Assembly (NCBI GenBank): GCA_017549025.1
Contig: JAFYWB010000037.1
Coordinates: 1 to 64,000, forward strand
DNA length: 64,000 nucleotides
DNA from: Treponema sp.
GTDB lineage: Bacteria > Spirochaetota > Spirochaetia > Treponematales > Treponemataceae
Direction of reading: 5' to 3'
Shown in pieces: positions 1-7,648 of this stretch. The notes under the pieces are model-generated. The model ran no database searches. It had not been told where the DNA came from and saw only the letters and a program-made list of their open reading frames with translations. Each line of letters begins with the position of its first letter. The stretch's first letter is position 1. A program made the position numbers and the translations under genes.

Positions 1-90
1 CTTCCTCTATATTCTCAGCAAAAGGATAAAATTTTACAGTTTATGAAAGAATATGGTCTTTGGGACTTGATTCAAAAGTATAAGCAATAA
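1..90 (+). CDS. 3' end of an unidentified protein gene (partial)
   Basis: Frame 1 is open from the window edge and encodes 29 residues, ending WDLIQKYKQ and a TAA at 88-90. The gene continues upstream of the window. A strong intrinsic terminator follows 20 bases later, which supports this as a real gene end. The tail is lysine- and aromatic-rich and too short to assign a family. Confidence 0.6.
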   Translation, partial: LPLYSQQKDKILQFMKEYGLWDLIQKYKQ

Positions 91-110
91 TTTTATCGCT
101 ATCTCCCGTG

Positions 111-140
111 CCCGCCACCCACAGTGGCGGGTTTTCCTTT
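111..140 (+). terminator. Rho-independent terminator
   Basis: An 8-bp perfect GC-rich stem (CCCGCCAC at 111-118, GTGGCGGG at 124-131) with a 5-nt loop is followed by TTTTCCTTT. The T-tract is on the plus strand only, so it ends the partial gene at the window's left edge. Confidence 0.9.
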
Positions 141-156
141 ACAACAGCTTATTGTA

Positions 157-1455
157 TCAAGCCTTCTTTTTCGTTGAACGGACAAGGGTTGCAGACAAAA
201 GCAATGCAATTCCATACAAAATAATCATTGCATATAAAACATATTGGTAGCCTGTGGGGTTTACTGTAAGGCCATCTGCCGTGGTAATTTCCTTTCCAAA
301 TTTTTCTACAATCCAGGTTGCCATTTGGTTTCCAGACAAGCCCGCAAAGGCCCAGGCAGAAAGGGTAATTCCATGGATTGCACTTATGCTGGACATTCCA
401 TAGTGATCTGCAAGCAGGGCTGGAATGTTTGAAAATCCTCCGCCATATCCTGCATTTACAAAGAAAATCAACAGCAGCATTAATAGGGCAAGTACAATAT
501 TCTGACTTCCCTTTTCTATACCGTTTGTTACGAGAACAAGTGCGGTAAATGCAATAGAAAGAATGAAAATCAGCTTGTAGATAGTGTTTCTGTCCTTCAT
601 TTTATCAGCCCAAGCTGAAAACACCAATCGTCCCGCTGTATTGAAGATAGCAGAAATCGTAGAAATTACTCCAACGAGGCCTGCCAAACCAACACATTTA
701 ACAATCATTTTTTCCTGCGAAATAAGTACAAGGCCACAGGTAATATTGATGTAGAACATGAGCCAAATGCCAATGTAATTAGAAAGTGGTCGTGTTTTAA
801 GTGTTTCAAGTATGCCTGGTTTTTCTCCCTTTGCTTGAGGCTCGTACCAATCAGCAGGCTTTGCCAGCAAAAGGTGGCCCACAAACATCATGACAAAATA
901 CACCGCTGCCAGAATGTAGAACATTTTGTATAATCCACCGTCGCCCAAGCCTGCAAGCACAGCCTGCATAATAGGACTTGCAATGGCCTTTGCCGCTCCA
1001 AATCCCGCTACAGCAAGGCCTGTAGCCAGACCCTTTCGATCCTTAAACCACAGCATCAAGGTTTTAACTGGAGACAAATAGCCTGTTCCCAATCCAATTC
1101 CCATGATAAAGCCGTAAAAGATGTAAATTCCTACCAAGGCCAGAACACTTCCCTTGTGGAGTCCACCATAATAAATGAAAAAACCTGTTCCCGCCATTCC
1201 CAAGGAAAAACAGATGGTGGCTATGAGGGATGACTTATGGATATTTTTCTCCACAATATTTCCTAAAAATGCAGCTGACATTCCCAAGAAGAAAATTGCA
1301 AAGCTAAAGGCCCATTCTATTGCGCCCTTGGAAAAACCTACATAATCTGCAATCTCTTGGCTAAAAATTGACCAGCAATACACCGTACCGATACTGCAAT
1401 GAAGGAGCAATGCCGGAATAGCGGCTCGTATCCATTTGTTCTGACAATTAATCAT
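157..1455 (-). CDS. OFA-family MFS transporter (oxalate/formate antiporter type)
   Basis: The 432-residue protein has about 12 hydrophobic segments and the OFA-family opening, with GTVYCWSIFS in the first membrane helix and a GFGAAKA segment in the middle. Such transporters are inner-membrane antiporters or symporters of small carboxylates; the substrate cannot be read from sequence. I start at the ATG at 1455, preceded by AAGGA 7 nt upstream. An in-frame ATG six codons earlier has no ribosome-binding site. It is a single-gene unit: its promoter (1501-1529) contains a perfect palindrome, so control by a repressor is plausible. It runs toward a terminator-bounded convergent gene. Confidence 0.85.
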   Translation of the reverse strand: MINCQNKWIRAAIPALLLHCSIGTVYCWSIFSQEIADYVGFSKGAIEWAFSFAIFFLGMSAAFLGNIVEKNIHKSSLIATICFSLGMAGTGFFIYYGGLHKGSVLALVGIYIFYGFIMGIGLGTGYLSPVKTLMLWFKDRKGLATGLAVAGFGAAKAIASPIMQAVLAGLGDGGLYKMFYILAAVYFVMMFVGHLLLAKPADWYEPQAKGEKPGILETLKTRPLSNYIGIWLMFYINITCGLVLISQEKMIVKCVGLAGLVGVISTISAIFNTAGRLVFSAWADKMKDRNTIYKLIFILSIAFTALVLVTNGIEKGSQNIVLALLMLLLIFFVNAGYGGGFSNIPALLADHYGMSSISAIHGITLSAWAFAGLSGNQMATWIVEKFGKEITTADGLTVNPTGYQYVLYAMIILYGIALLLSATLVRSTKKKA

Positions 1456-1500
1456 GCACACATCCTTAAACATAATTATGTTACTTTGTAAAACTGGCCC

Positions 1501-1529
1501 ATTTTATCACGTATTTCGTGACTTTACAA
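1501..1529 (-). promoter_or_regulatory. MFS promoter with an operator-like palindrome in its spacer
   Basis: On the minus strand TTGTAA (1524-1529) is followed after exactly 17 nt by TAAAAT (1501-1506), with TG one base upstream of the -10 (extended -10). The spacer 1507-1521 is a perfect dyad, TCACG-N5-CGTGA. A protein bound there would sit between -35 and -10. No regulator gene is adjacent. Confidence 0.7.
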
Positions 1530-1553
1530 GCAAAAGAAGATAAGAGGGCAGAG

Positions 1554-1589
1554 TATAAAAAAAGCTGCACCTTTTAAAGTGCAGCTTTT
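1554..1589 (-). terminator. Rho-independent terminator of the p83/100-like gene
   Basis: An 11-bp stem (AAAAGCTGCAC at 1560-1570 region and GTGCAGCTTTT at 1579-1589) encloses an 8-nt loop. Read on the minus strand it ends in a run of T from 1563 to about 1557. It lies about 40 nt past the stop of the minus-strand gene ending at 1628 and also separates that gene from the MFS promoter. Confidence 0.85.
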
Positions 1590-1627
1590 GTAGATTTGAA
1601 AGCTAGTGGAAACTAGTTTCCATTATC

Positions 1628-3223
1628 TTATTCTTTTACCATGCTCAAGTCGCTGTAGGCCAAGAGGCGAACTACACCTTGGGCATCGGTTACAACCAAT
1701 CCAGATTCAGTTAAGGTAATAGGAGTTGCCTCGTGAACGGCAATCTTAGACTTCAGCTGCAGATTCAGCTTGCTGTCATACTTACCCACCAGCCAGTTGC
1801 CTCCATCCTTGATAACTGCATAGTAGGAATATCCATCCTTTACCAGAACAGACTTCTCGGATGCCACCTCATTGCTTTGACCAACAATTTCCATGTTAAC
1901 GGTATCCAGCAATACAAGCTTTACGGCACCATTTCCACTGTTGTTACCAGCAATGGCAATAAAGTTTTCGTCGGCAGGCAGTACGGTGCGTCCACGGATT
2001 ACTGTTACAGGAGATTCCTTCAACAGCTTACCAGTGTTTTTGTCCAGCTTAGCCAAAACAGAATACTCATCGTCAAGGTAGCGCAAACCAAATACACCAT
2101 CGGCTGCTGGCTGAGAGCGCTGTTCAATCAGCTGCTGCTGATCCTTTGCAATTTCAGCACGGTCGTGGCGAGCTTCTTCTCGCTTTTGGTCAGCAATTTC
2201 CTGCTGCTCCTCAGCTTCCTTCTGCTTTTCCTCTACAATCTGCTGCTGCTCTTCTACAGCTTGCTTCTGCTCGTCCAAGGCCTTTTGAGCTTCGTCAGCC
2301 TTTTCTTGGGCATCTTCAGCCTTCTGCTGAGCTTCCTTGTCATTAGGATTTCGCTGGGCTTCTGCCTGAGCCTTCTGAGCTTCCTGCTTGGCTTCAGTTG
2401 CTTCCTTCTGAGCGTCCCGCAGTGCCTGCTGCTCTTCCTTCAGCTTTTCAGTTTCCTTAGCAGCCTCTTCCTGTGCTGCAATAGCCTTTTCTTCAGCCTG
2501 GTCAGCTTCCCGCTCCTTGATGTCCACCAAGTCCTTGCGGTCTTCAATACCCATGCCCTCATCCTGGCGCATGGAATCGATAACGTCCTTACCAGAAATT
2601 ACGGTGGTGTCAACAGTTCCCAATCCACCAGCTGTGGAGCCCAACGGAATAACAATCTGGCTCTTTCCGGGCCAATCCTGATAATTCAAGGCAAGACCAG
2701 CATGCTGGGCAGTCAAATTATCTGTTACAACGCTCTTGTAGCGAGTCTGGAAAACCTCCATGTTTCCCCGATAAACTGCATTGTACACAGTGATAAACAC
2801 TGCCAGTGTCTGGGCGTCTGCCTCAGAATAATCGTAGGCAGCCACCAAATAAGCTGCAATAATGTGACGCAGGTTGGTAATGTGGTCAACAGTGGCGTTT
2901 TCACCAATGAACATAATGTCTGCATCAAGCTTTTCTTCGGTGGTGGGGTCAACTGCATGGATTACATAGTAGCGATTTCGTGCACCAGCAGTAGTACTAG
3001 CGTCACGACTTTTGGCAACAACAGTTCCCAAGCCAGTACCAATACTTTTAATCTGATCCAAGGTGTTGATTACAGCGTGGGGTCCATTATAGTTAATGAA
3101 CTCCACAGTATCCCCAGCAACACTGCGGATTTCAGGCTCATTTACTTGTGCAAAAACAGGGATTGTCACAAGAGCGAGAGCCAAAGTTACAAAGAAAAGG
3201 GATAGCAATTTCTTTCTAGTCAT
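1628..3223 (-). CDS. p83/100-family secreted antigen homologue with long coiled coil
   Basis: The roughly 531-residue protein starts with a signal peptide (MTRKKLLSLFFV... cut near VFAQ). The N-terminal third carries the spirochaete p83/100 pattern (VEFINYNGPHAVINT, then a dense globular region). Residues about 235-370 are a highly charged Q/E/A/K coiled coil, and the C-terminal 150 residues look like a beta-propeller-type domain with VxDxxG motifs. In Borrelia and Treponema this family is a periplasmic or membrane-associated antigen of unknown function. Two adjacent ATGs follow GGAGGA; the second (3223) has the better spacing. It is a single-gene unit with its own extended -10 promoter and terminator. 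Confidence 0.8.
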   Translation of the reverse strand: MTRKKLLSLFFVTLALALVTIPVFAQVNEPEIRSVAGDTVEFINYNGPHAVINTLDQIKSIGTGLGTVVAKSRDASTTAGARNRYYVIHAVDPTTEEKLDADIMFIGENATVDHITNLRHIIAAYLVAAYDYSEADAQTLAVFITVYNAVYRGNMEVFQTRYKSVVTDNLTAQHAGLALNYQDWPGKSQIVIPLGSTAGGLGTVDTTVISGKDVIDSMRQDEGMGIEDRKDLVDIKEREADQAEEKAIAAQEEAAKETEKLKEEQQALRDAQKEATEAKQEAQKAQAEAQRNPNDKEAQQKAEDAQEKADEAQKALDEQKQAVEEQQQIVEEKQKEAEEQQEIADQKREEARHDRAEIAKDQQQLIEQRSQPAADGVFGLRYLDDEYSVLAKLDKNTGKLLKESPVTVIRGRTVLPADENFIAIAGNNSGNGAVKLVLLDTVNMEIVGQSNEVASEKSVLVKDGYSYYAVIKDGGNWLVGKYDSKLNLQLKSKIAVHEATPITLTESGLVVTDAQGVVRLLAYSDLSMVKE

Positions 3224-3265
3224 CATTCCTCCATGATAAGATGCCTAAGCTCTTTTATCCTCAAG

Positions 3266-3274
3266 ATTATATCA
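3266..3274 (-). promoter_or_regulatory. Extended -10 promoter of the p83/100-like gene
   Basis: Minus strand reads TGATATAAT: a perfect TATAAT at 3266-3271 preceded by the TGn extension. No good -35 is present at 17 nt, as is usual for extended -10 promoters. The start codon is about 43 nt downstream, with GGAGGA in between. Confidence 0.65.
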
Positions 3275-3291
3275 CAGTTTTTCTACAAAGG

Positions 3292-5181
3292 CTACATTTC
3301 CAATGCAATTATTTTTCTCATTGTAGCTGTAGCATAGATTTTTGTGGTGCTTTGTATATTTTGATTTAATAGATAGGAAAGAATGTACCGTCCCTTGGTA
3401 AACAGGGCAGGCTTTCCCATAAAACGGCAGATTTCATAGGCTGCGTCACACATCAAGGTGCTGATACGAGAATTGGCAATGAGAGAGGGCTTTTTCAGCA
3501 GGGCTTCTATGCTTTCCAAAAGCTCAAAGGTGGGGTCATAGGCGATTTTTGCTGCTCCCTTCAGGGCAATGGTCAGCACCACAGGATCGGTTTCTGTCCT
3601 GATGATTCGTGCCAGCTCCTTGTTGAAGCACCCCGACTGAAAGGACGACATCATATTGACGATTTCCTCGTAGTAGGTAAAATTTTCATCAAAAAAGCTT
3701 GGTTCAGGGGAATTTCGTGTTTGTACGGTGTATTTTGAAAAAAGCCGAGAAGTTTCGAGGTTTACGAAAGCCAACCATTGAGCCTCCTTGTCGTTATAAT
3801 TTCCTTCCTCCAATTCATAACGCATTTCTTCCCTGTAGCTGGCAGTCATGGCTGGACCAAAAAGTGTGGAGGTATCCTGAGGAATATTTTCTCGCTGGGC
3901 TGCTTCCTGAACATAAACAGGAAAGGAAAGACTTCGATTATTCTGTTTTGTTTGACTGGTGGTTCCAATGTGCTGAGTTACTCGGTAGGCAGAAATCACC
4001 CAGGAGCCTTGCTCCAGCATGGCAAGGTAGCCCTGGGGAAGATACACAATGTGGGTCCAGTTGATGGTTCCAGGCAAATTGCTTGTCCAGAGGATGGTGC
4101 CGTCAAGACTCATGGCTGCCGCTGTAGAGGTGTCGCAAAGCACGAGGCTGTTTTGATCAAAGGTACCGAAGGCTATTTTGTTGGTGTCTACGGGAGCTGT
4201 TGCAGAAAGAAGGATTGTTCCATCCTTGGGATTTAAGTAGGTAACGGTGGTTTGGCCACCAGATGGTGTAACAATGGCACAAACACTTTGATAGTCGTCA
4301 AGGTAGATGCGAGCGGCAGCAGTACCGTTGATGCTTCCAGCAGGTAATACCCAATGGTCATAGGTTTCATTCTTTGTGGAAGAAACACAGCCCACGGCTC
4401 CGTCGGCAAACAGCAGCAGGGCTCCATATTTTGTGGCTATGGCAGAGGTTATCCTGCCACTAAAGGTGATTTCTTCAAGAATTATTCCAAAGGGAGAGTA
4501 GCGTAGGGCGGTACTACAGCCCTGCAGGGTTTTCTTCTGTATATGCAGAATGCTTCCATCCTCCAGCTCCATCAAGGGAATACCGTTTGATTCACCTGCA
4601 GGGGTAGACCACTTTAAAACACCATTGATTCCAAAGCAGGCCACTTCCCTTGGGCACTGCACGTAAATACGACCATCCCTCCCTTGGATTGGTGTAGAAA
4701 TCACCTCTGCGGGAGCCTTGGAGCTCCACAGGGTAAGGCCACTAGGATTGATGAGGGATACTGAATTGCCACCAGAAATTGTAATCAAAAAATCTCCCGT
4801 TCCTGGACTGGAATAAGGAGAAATTCTGGTGCCAGGAAGTCCTGCAAACCACATGAGTTTTCCAGATTCAGACACCGCCGCCATAGTTCGTCCTTCCAGT
4901 GGCACGGCAAAGCCATATTCTGTAATAATGGGATTTCCCACAGGAGCTCCACCGACCACCAGCTGCCAGTTAGGCTCTATGGCTGGCTCTTCAGTTTGTT
5001 CTGCTGGGGCTGTTTTGCCAGCTATTTTGCCAGTAGTTTTTCCTGTTGTTTTATTTGTTGTCGTACTTGCCGTCTTATTTGTTGTTGTGCTGGTTACCTT
5101 GCTGGTGGTTTTTTGTGCAAAAATGAGAGAATTTTGAAAAAATAGAGTAAATAAAAGTATACTGCAGAGCAATTTTTTCAT
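3292..5181 (-). CDS. Secreted PQQ-like beta-propeller protein
   Basis: The 629-residue protein has a signal peptide ending at IFAQ, then a Thr/Lys-rich low-complexity linker (about residues 23-60), then repeated propeller blades of the PQQ/quinoprotein kind (SGKLMWFAGLPGT, NGVLKWSTPAG, DGTILWTSNLPG). The C-terminal 200 residues are helical and resemble HEAT repeats. Envelope scaffolding is likely but unproven, and no catalytic residues stand out. The ATG follows directly on the TAA of the RNA methyltransferase gene, with GGGAG 8 nt upstream, so the two are co-transcribed and translationally coupled. Confidence 0.75.
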   Translation of the reverse strand: MKKLLCSILLFTLFFQNSLIFAQKTTSKVTSTTTNKTASTTTNKTTGKTTGKIAGKTAPAEQTEEPAIEPNWQLVVGGAPVGNPIITEYGFAVPLEGRTMAAVSESGKLMWFAGLPGTRISPYSSPGTGDFLITISGGNSVSLINPSGLTLWSSKAPAEVISTPIQGRDGRIYVQCPREVACFGINGVLKWSTPAGESNGIPLMELEDGSILHIQKKTLQGCSTALRYSPFGIILEEITFSGRITSAIATKYGALLLFADGAVGCVSSTKNETYDHWVLPAGSINGTAAARIYLDDYQSVCAIVTPSGGQTTVTYLNPKDGTILLSATAPVDTNKIAFGTFDQNSLVLCDTSTAAAMSLDGTILWTSNLPGTINWTHIVYLPQGYLAMLEQGSWVISAYRVTQHIGTTSQTKQNNRSLSFPVYVQEAAQRENIPQDTSTLFGPAMTASYREEMRYELEEGNYNDKEAQWLAFVNLETSRLFSKYTVQTRNSPEPSFFDENFTYYEEIVNMMSSFQSGCFNKELARIIRTETDPVVLTIALKGAAKIAYDPTFELLESIEALLKKPSLIANSRISTLMCDAAYEICRFMGKPALFTKGRYILSYLLNQNIQSTTKIYATATMRKIIALEM

Positions 5182-6486
5182 TTAGAATGCTCCCTGGGAA
5201 AGGTGGGTATGCTCCAAAAATGCCAAGGTTTCCATGTGACCAGTGTTAGGATAAAAATCCAGCAGAAAAAGCTTACTGATAGTATAGCCTGCTTGTATCA
5301 AAGCCTTGCAGTCTCTGGCTTGGGTAACAGGATCGCAGGACAGGTACGAAATGTGGGGAATCTTGCTGCTGGTTAAAAAGTCTCGCATTCCCTTTTCCAT
5401 GCCGCTTCGTGGTGGGTCCACAAAGGCCAGCTGAGGAGGATTCTTTTGTACAATGCCTGCTCCAAACTCCTTGGCCCATTTTTCTCCACTAATGCCGTAG
5501 CTTTGGTGGGGTGTACCTAAAAGATTTTGTTCTGCAAAGGCAATAGCATCACGATTATGCTCCACCAAGGTAAGGGTGTCAAAATAGTCAGCTAAAAACA
5601 CAGAAATGGTTCCCGCTCCGCTGTAAATATCTAGGGCGTGAGTAAGCTTTGTTCCCTTGGCCTTCATGTTCTGTACATAGTCAATCACCAAGGAGATGGC
5701 TTTTTCCAGCACTTCCAGATTTGATTGGAAAAATCCCCGCACGTCAAAGGTAATGAGCTTTGGTTGGCTATTTTCTGGATTCAGCTGCAGGGTGCAGGTG
5801 GTGGCTGGAGAAAGACTGGTGCCAGAAAAACGGTGCTTTACCTTGTCTTTAATTTTTCTGTTAGTTTTTCCCGTGATTTTTGGTCCTGAAAGCTTATCGT
5901 TGGCATTTGCTCCAGTGTCGGCAAAAATCACCTTGGGATTGCCCTGCATTCGCTGGTCACCAAAAAGCTGGATTCGTCCTTTGGCTCTCTGTTGGGGCGG
6001 AATCTGCTGAAGCCAGCTGTTGATTTCAGCTGTTCCACAGGGACACTGGGTAATGGGAATAGGATTTTTGTTCATGCCCCGCTGCTGCAATCCACCGTCG
6101 GTGAGCTGCATTCGGCATCGGTAACCAAAGTCTCTTCCACGAACTGCTTCTACTGGCGGAATGGTGACAGCTTCTCTCTGGAAAATATCCTGGAGCACCT
6201 GTTTCCTCAGCTGCACCTGAAAATCGGGGGAAATGTGGAGCATATTGCAGCCACCACACTGGGTATAATAGGGACAGGCTGGTTCAATTCTGTGGGGAGA
6301 AGCTTCAAGAATGGAAAGCACTCTGCCACGGTCGTAATCCTTGTGGCTGGAAACAATTTCTACTTGGGCAACTTCTCCGGGAATCAAGAGAGGCAAAAAG
6401 AGAACCTTGCCAGAACCATTTTGTGGTTCAGCAAGGCTATCTCCACCAAAAACGAGTTTTTCTGCTGTAACAACCAAATCTGCCAT
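5182..6486 (-). CDS. SAM-dependent RNA uridine C5-methyltransferase, TrmA/RlmD family
   Basis: Family enzymes make 5-methyluridine in rRNA or tRNA. The 434-residue protein has an N-terminal TRAM domain, then the Fe-S motif C71-X5-C77-X2-C80 (CPYYTQCGGC). The SAM-binding fold shows DIYSGAGTISVFLA, and the catalytic region has VDPPRSG and the SCDP cysteine motif. Whether it acts on 23S rRNA (RlmD/RlmCD type) or tRNA cannot be decided here. A K/S/N-rich insertion lies near residues 190-225. It starts 5 nt after the hydrolase stop with no Shine-Dalgarno, so translation is probably coupled. Confidence 0.88.
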   Translation of the reverse strand: MADLVVTAEKLVFGGDSLAEPQNGSGKVLFLPLLIPGEVAQVEIVSSHKDYDRGRVLSILEASPHRIEPACPYYTQCGGCNMLHISPDFQVQLRKQVLQDIFQREAVTIPPVEAVRGRDFGYRCRMQLTDGGLQQRGMNKNPIPITQCPCGTAEINSWLQQIPPQQRAKGRIQLFGDQRMQGNPKVIFADTGANANDKLSGPKITGKTNRKIKDKVKHRFSGTSLSPATTCTLQLNPENSQPKLITFDVRGFFQSNLEVLEKAISLVIDYVQNMKAKGTKLTHALDIYSGAGTISVFLADYFDTLTLVEHNRDAIAFAEQNLLGTPHQSYGISGEKWAKEFGAGIVQKNPPQLAFVDPPRSGMEKGMRDFLTSSKIPHISYLSCDPVTQARDCKALIQAGYTISKLFLLDFYPNTGHMETLAFLEHTHLSQGAF

Positions 6487-6491
6487 GAAAA

Positions 6492-7277
6492 TTAGAGGGT
6501 AACTTCCGTGGAGAGTGCTGTTTTCATTCCCTTGTTCTTGTATTCAATAAGGAAATGGTTTCCAATGTCGTCAAAGCCTTCTACATTGGAGGTACAGTCG
6601 GTGAGCAAGGTGATTCGTGAGGCTGGAATGTAGACACACAAATCCCGAATTGTATGGGAAATACAGTGAGACAGGGCTTCACCTGCTACATAAATTTCCT
6701 TGTTCTTGAGCTTGTCAATAAGGTTGAAGTTGATTCGAGTGGAAGGGTCAGCAGGATCGGGAACTTCAGCTTGAATGGCACTGTAATGCTCCGTCATGGG
6801 ATTACTGGCTTTTGTAACAAAGTCTGTAATGCGACCAGGCTTATGCTGCTCCCAGGTGCGGACTGCCTTTAAAAGCTGATCTTCCACACAGGCTCCTATA
6901 GTTGCCAAAAGACAATGGGGAGGCCAAATGGTAAGTACATAACGTCCACGTGTTTCCAAATTGATTAAGTAGTCTTCCACTCGCTTGTTTAATGCAGGAT
7001 CTGCTGGTTGATATTTTCCAGAAACAAAGTCTGCATGTGTAATGAGCGTGTAGACTGCTGGCTGATTGCCGTTTTCATCCTTCCAGAAAATTGGATGGGC
7101 GATGTGATAGTATGGATGCATATCCATGGTGATATGGATGGAATCAATTTCATCTATGTATTTGTAGATAAACTGTGAAATCCGCTGACAATCTTGTTCT
7201 GCATTCTTTATGTACATGGATCCAGAAAAACTACAAAAATCATTTTGAGGATCCACGATTAATAATTCTATACCCAT
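6492..7277 (-). CDS. Nicotinamidase-like cysteine hydrolase (isochorismatase superfamily)
   Basis: The 261-residue protein has the expected triad at D9 (IVDPQNDF), K156 (VTKASNP) and C205 (ALSHCISH). It also has a metal-site region D52-x-H54-P and the WPPHC segment (nicotinamidases usually have WPxHC). Nicotinamidase would feed NAD salvage by deamidating nicotinamide, but the TK and SHC contexts diverge, so another amide substrate is possible. The reading frame extends upstream to a TTG, but that TTG is the -35 box of a consensus promoter. I therefore start at the ATG at 7277, which leaves almost no 5' leader. It heads the operon with the RNA methyltransferase and the propeller gene. Confidence 0.75.
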   Translation of the reverse strand: MGIELLIVDPQNDFCSFSGSMYIKNAEQDCQRISQFIYKYIDEIDSIHITMDMHPYYHIAHPIFWKDENGNQPAVYTLITHADFVSGKYQPADPALNKRVEDYLINLETRGRYVLTIWPPHCLLATIGACVEDQLLKAVRTWEQHKPGRITDFVTKASNPMTEHYSAIQAEVPDPADPSTRINFNLIDKLKNKEIYVAGEALSHCISHTIRDLCVYIPASRITLLTDCTSNVEGFDDIGNHFLIEYKNKGMKTALSTEVTL

Positions 7278-7284
7278 AATTAAT

Positions 7285-7313
7285 ATGATAGTTAAAAAGA
7301 GTAAAACTGTCAA
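7285..7313 (-). promoter_or_regulatory. Consensus promoter giving a leaderless hydrolase mRNA
   Basis: Minus strand TTGACA (7308-7313), 17-nt spacer, TATCAT (7285-7290), then only 7 nt to the ATG at 7277. Initiation 6-8 nt past the -10 would place +1 at or within 1-2 nt of the start codon. No ribosome-binding site is present. Confidence 0.8.
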
Positions 7314-7338
7314 ATAAAATTATTAGTAAACATTGATT

Positions 7339-7470
7339 TTATTTGCTGCTCCCCTCCAATCTTTCCAAAAGACCTCCAAAAAGGGAAACCACAAAGCACA
7401 TTGCAGTGCTTCCTACTGTTGCCAATACCAAATACTTGAGAATTGCCAGTACATTTGCAAAAACTTCCAT
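7339..7470 (-). CDS. 43-residue hydrophobic membrane protein, unknown function
   Basis: The ATG at 7470 follows a strong AGAGGAG ribosome-binding site with about 7 nt spacing, and the frame ends in TAA at 7339. The peptide starts MEVFANVLAILKYLVL, is hydrophobic to about residue 33 (one transmembrane helix of 25-30 residues, or a tight hairpin around ATVGSTAMC), and ends in a charged tail LLERLEGSSK. It lies between the divergent RNase Z promoter and the hydrolase promoter, with its stop 26 nt before the hydrolase -35. I do not recognise the family. It could be a regulatory small membrane protein or a toxin-like peptide; the sequence alone does not say. Confidence 0.6.
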   Translation of the reverse strand: MEVFANVLAILKYLVLATVGSTAMCFVVSLFGGLLERLEGSSK

Positions 7471-7572
7471 AAAAAAACTCCTCTGTTTTCGTTTGTGGGA
7501 TTAAAATATGAAACAAAAGTTAATTGAAAATCAAAATAGAATAAAAATCAGATTAAAACTTTTAACGAATTT

Positions 7573-7600
7573 TTGATGGAATTAGTTAAAAATTTATCAT
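7573..7600 (+). promoter_or_regulatory. Putative promoter for rnz
   Basis: TTGATG (7573-7578), 16-nt spacer and TATCAT (7595-7600) lie in an AT-rich divergent region. The transcript would have a leader of about 40 nt before the ATG at 7649. Confidence 0.5.
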
Positions 7601-7648
7601 ATATTTCTTTCTCTTGTATGAAATTGTTTTTTGCAGTACAGTGGAAGT

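Noticed and set aside
1608-1621. 14-bp palindrome GGAAACTAGTTTCC beside the p83/100-like stop
   Set aside because: A perfect palindrome without loop or T-run, next to a better terminator at 1554-1589. It may be chance.
1733-3205. A 490-codon open frame on the plus strand opposite the p83/100-like gene
   Set aside because: The opposite frame of a Gln/Glu/Ala-rich coiled-coil gene is often open. The product is a low-complexity Leu/Ser/Phe string with no ribosome-binding site, while the minus strand has a signal peptide, promoter and family match.
7310-7516. A 68-codon frame on the minus strand overlapping the 43-residue gene
   Set aside because: It has no ribosome-binding site and would run into the -35 box of the hydrolase promoter. 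The shorter frame at 7339-7470 has a strong site and a coherent hydrophobic product.
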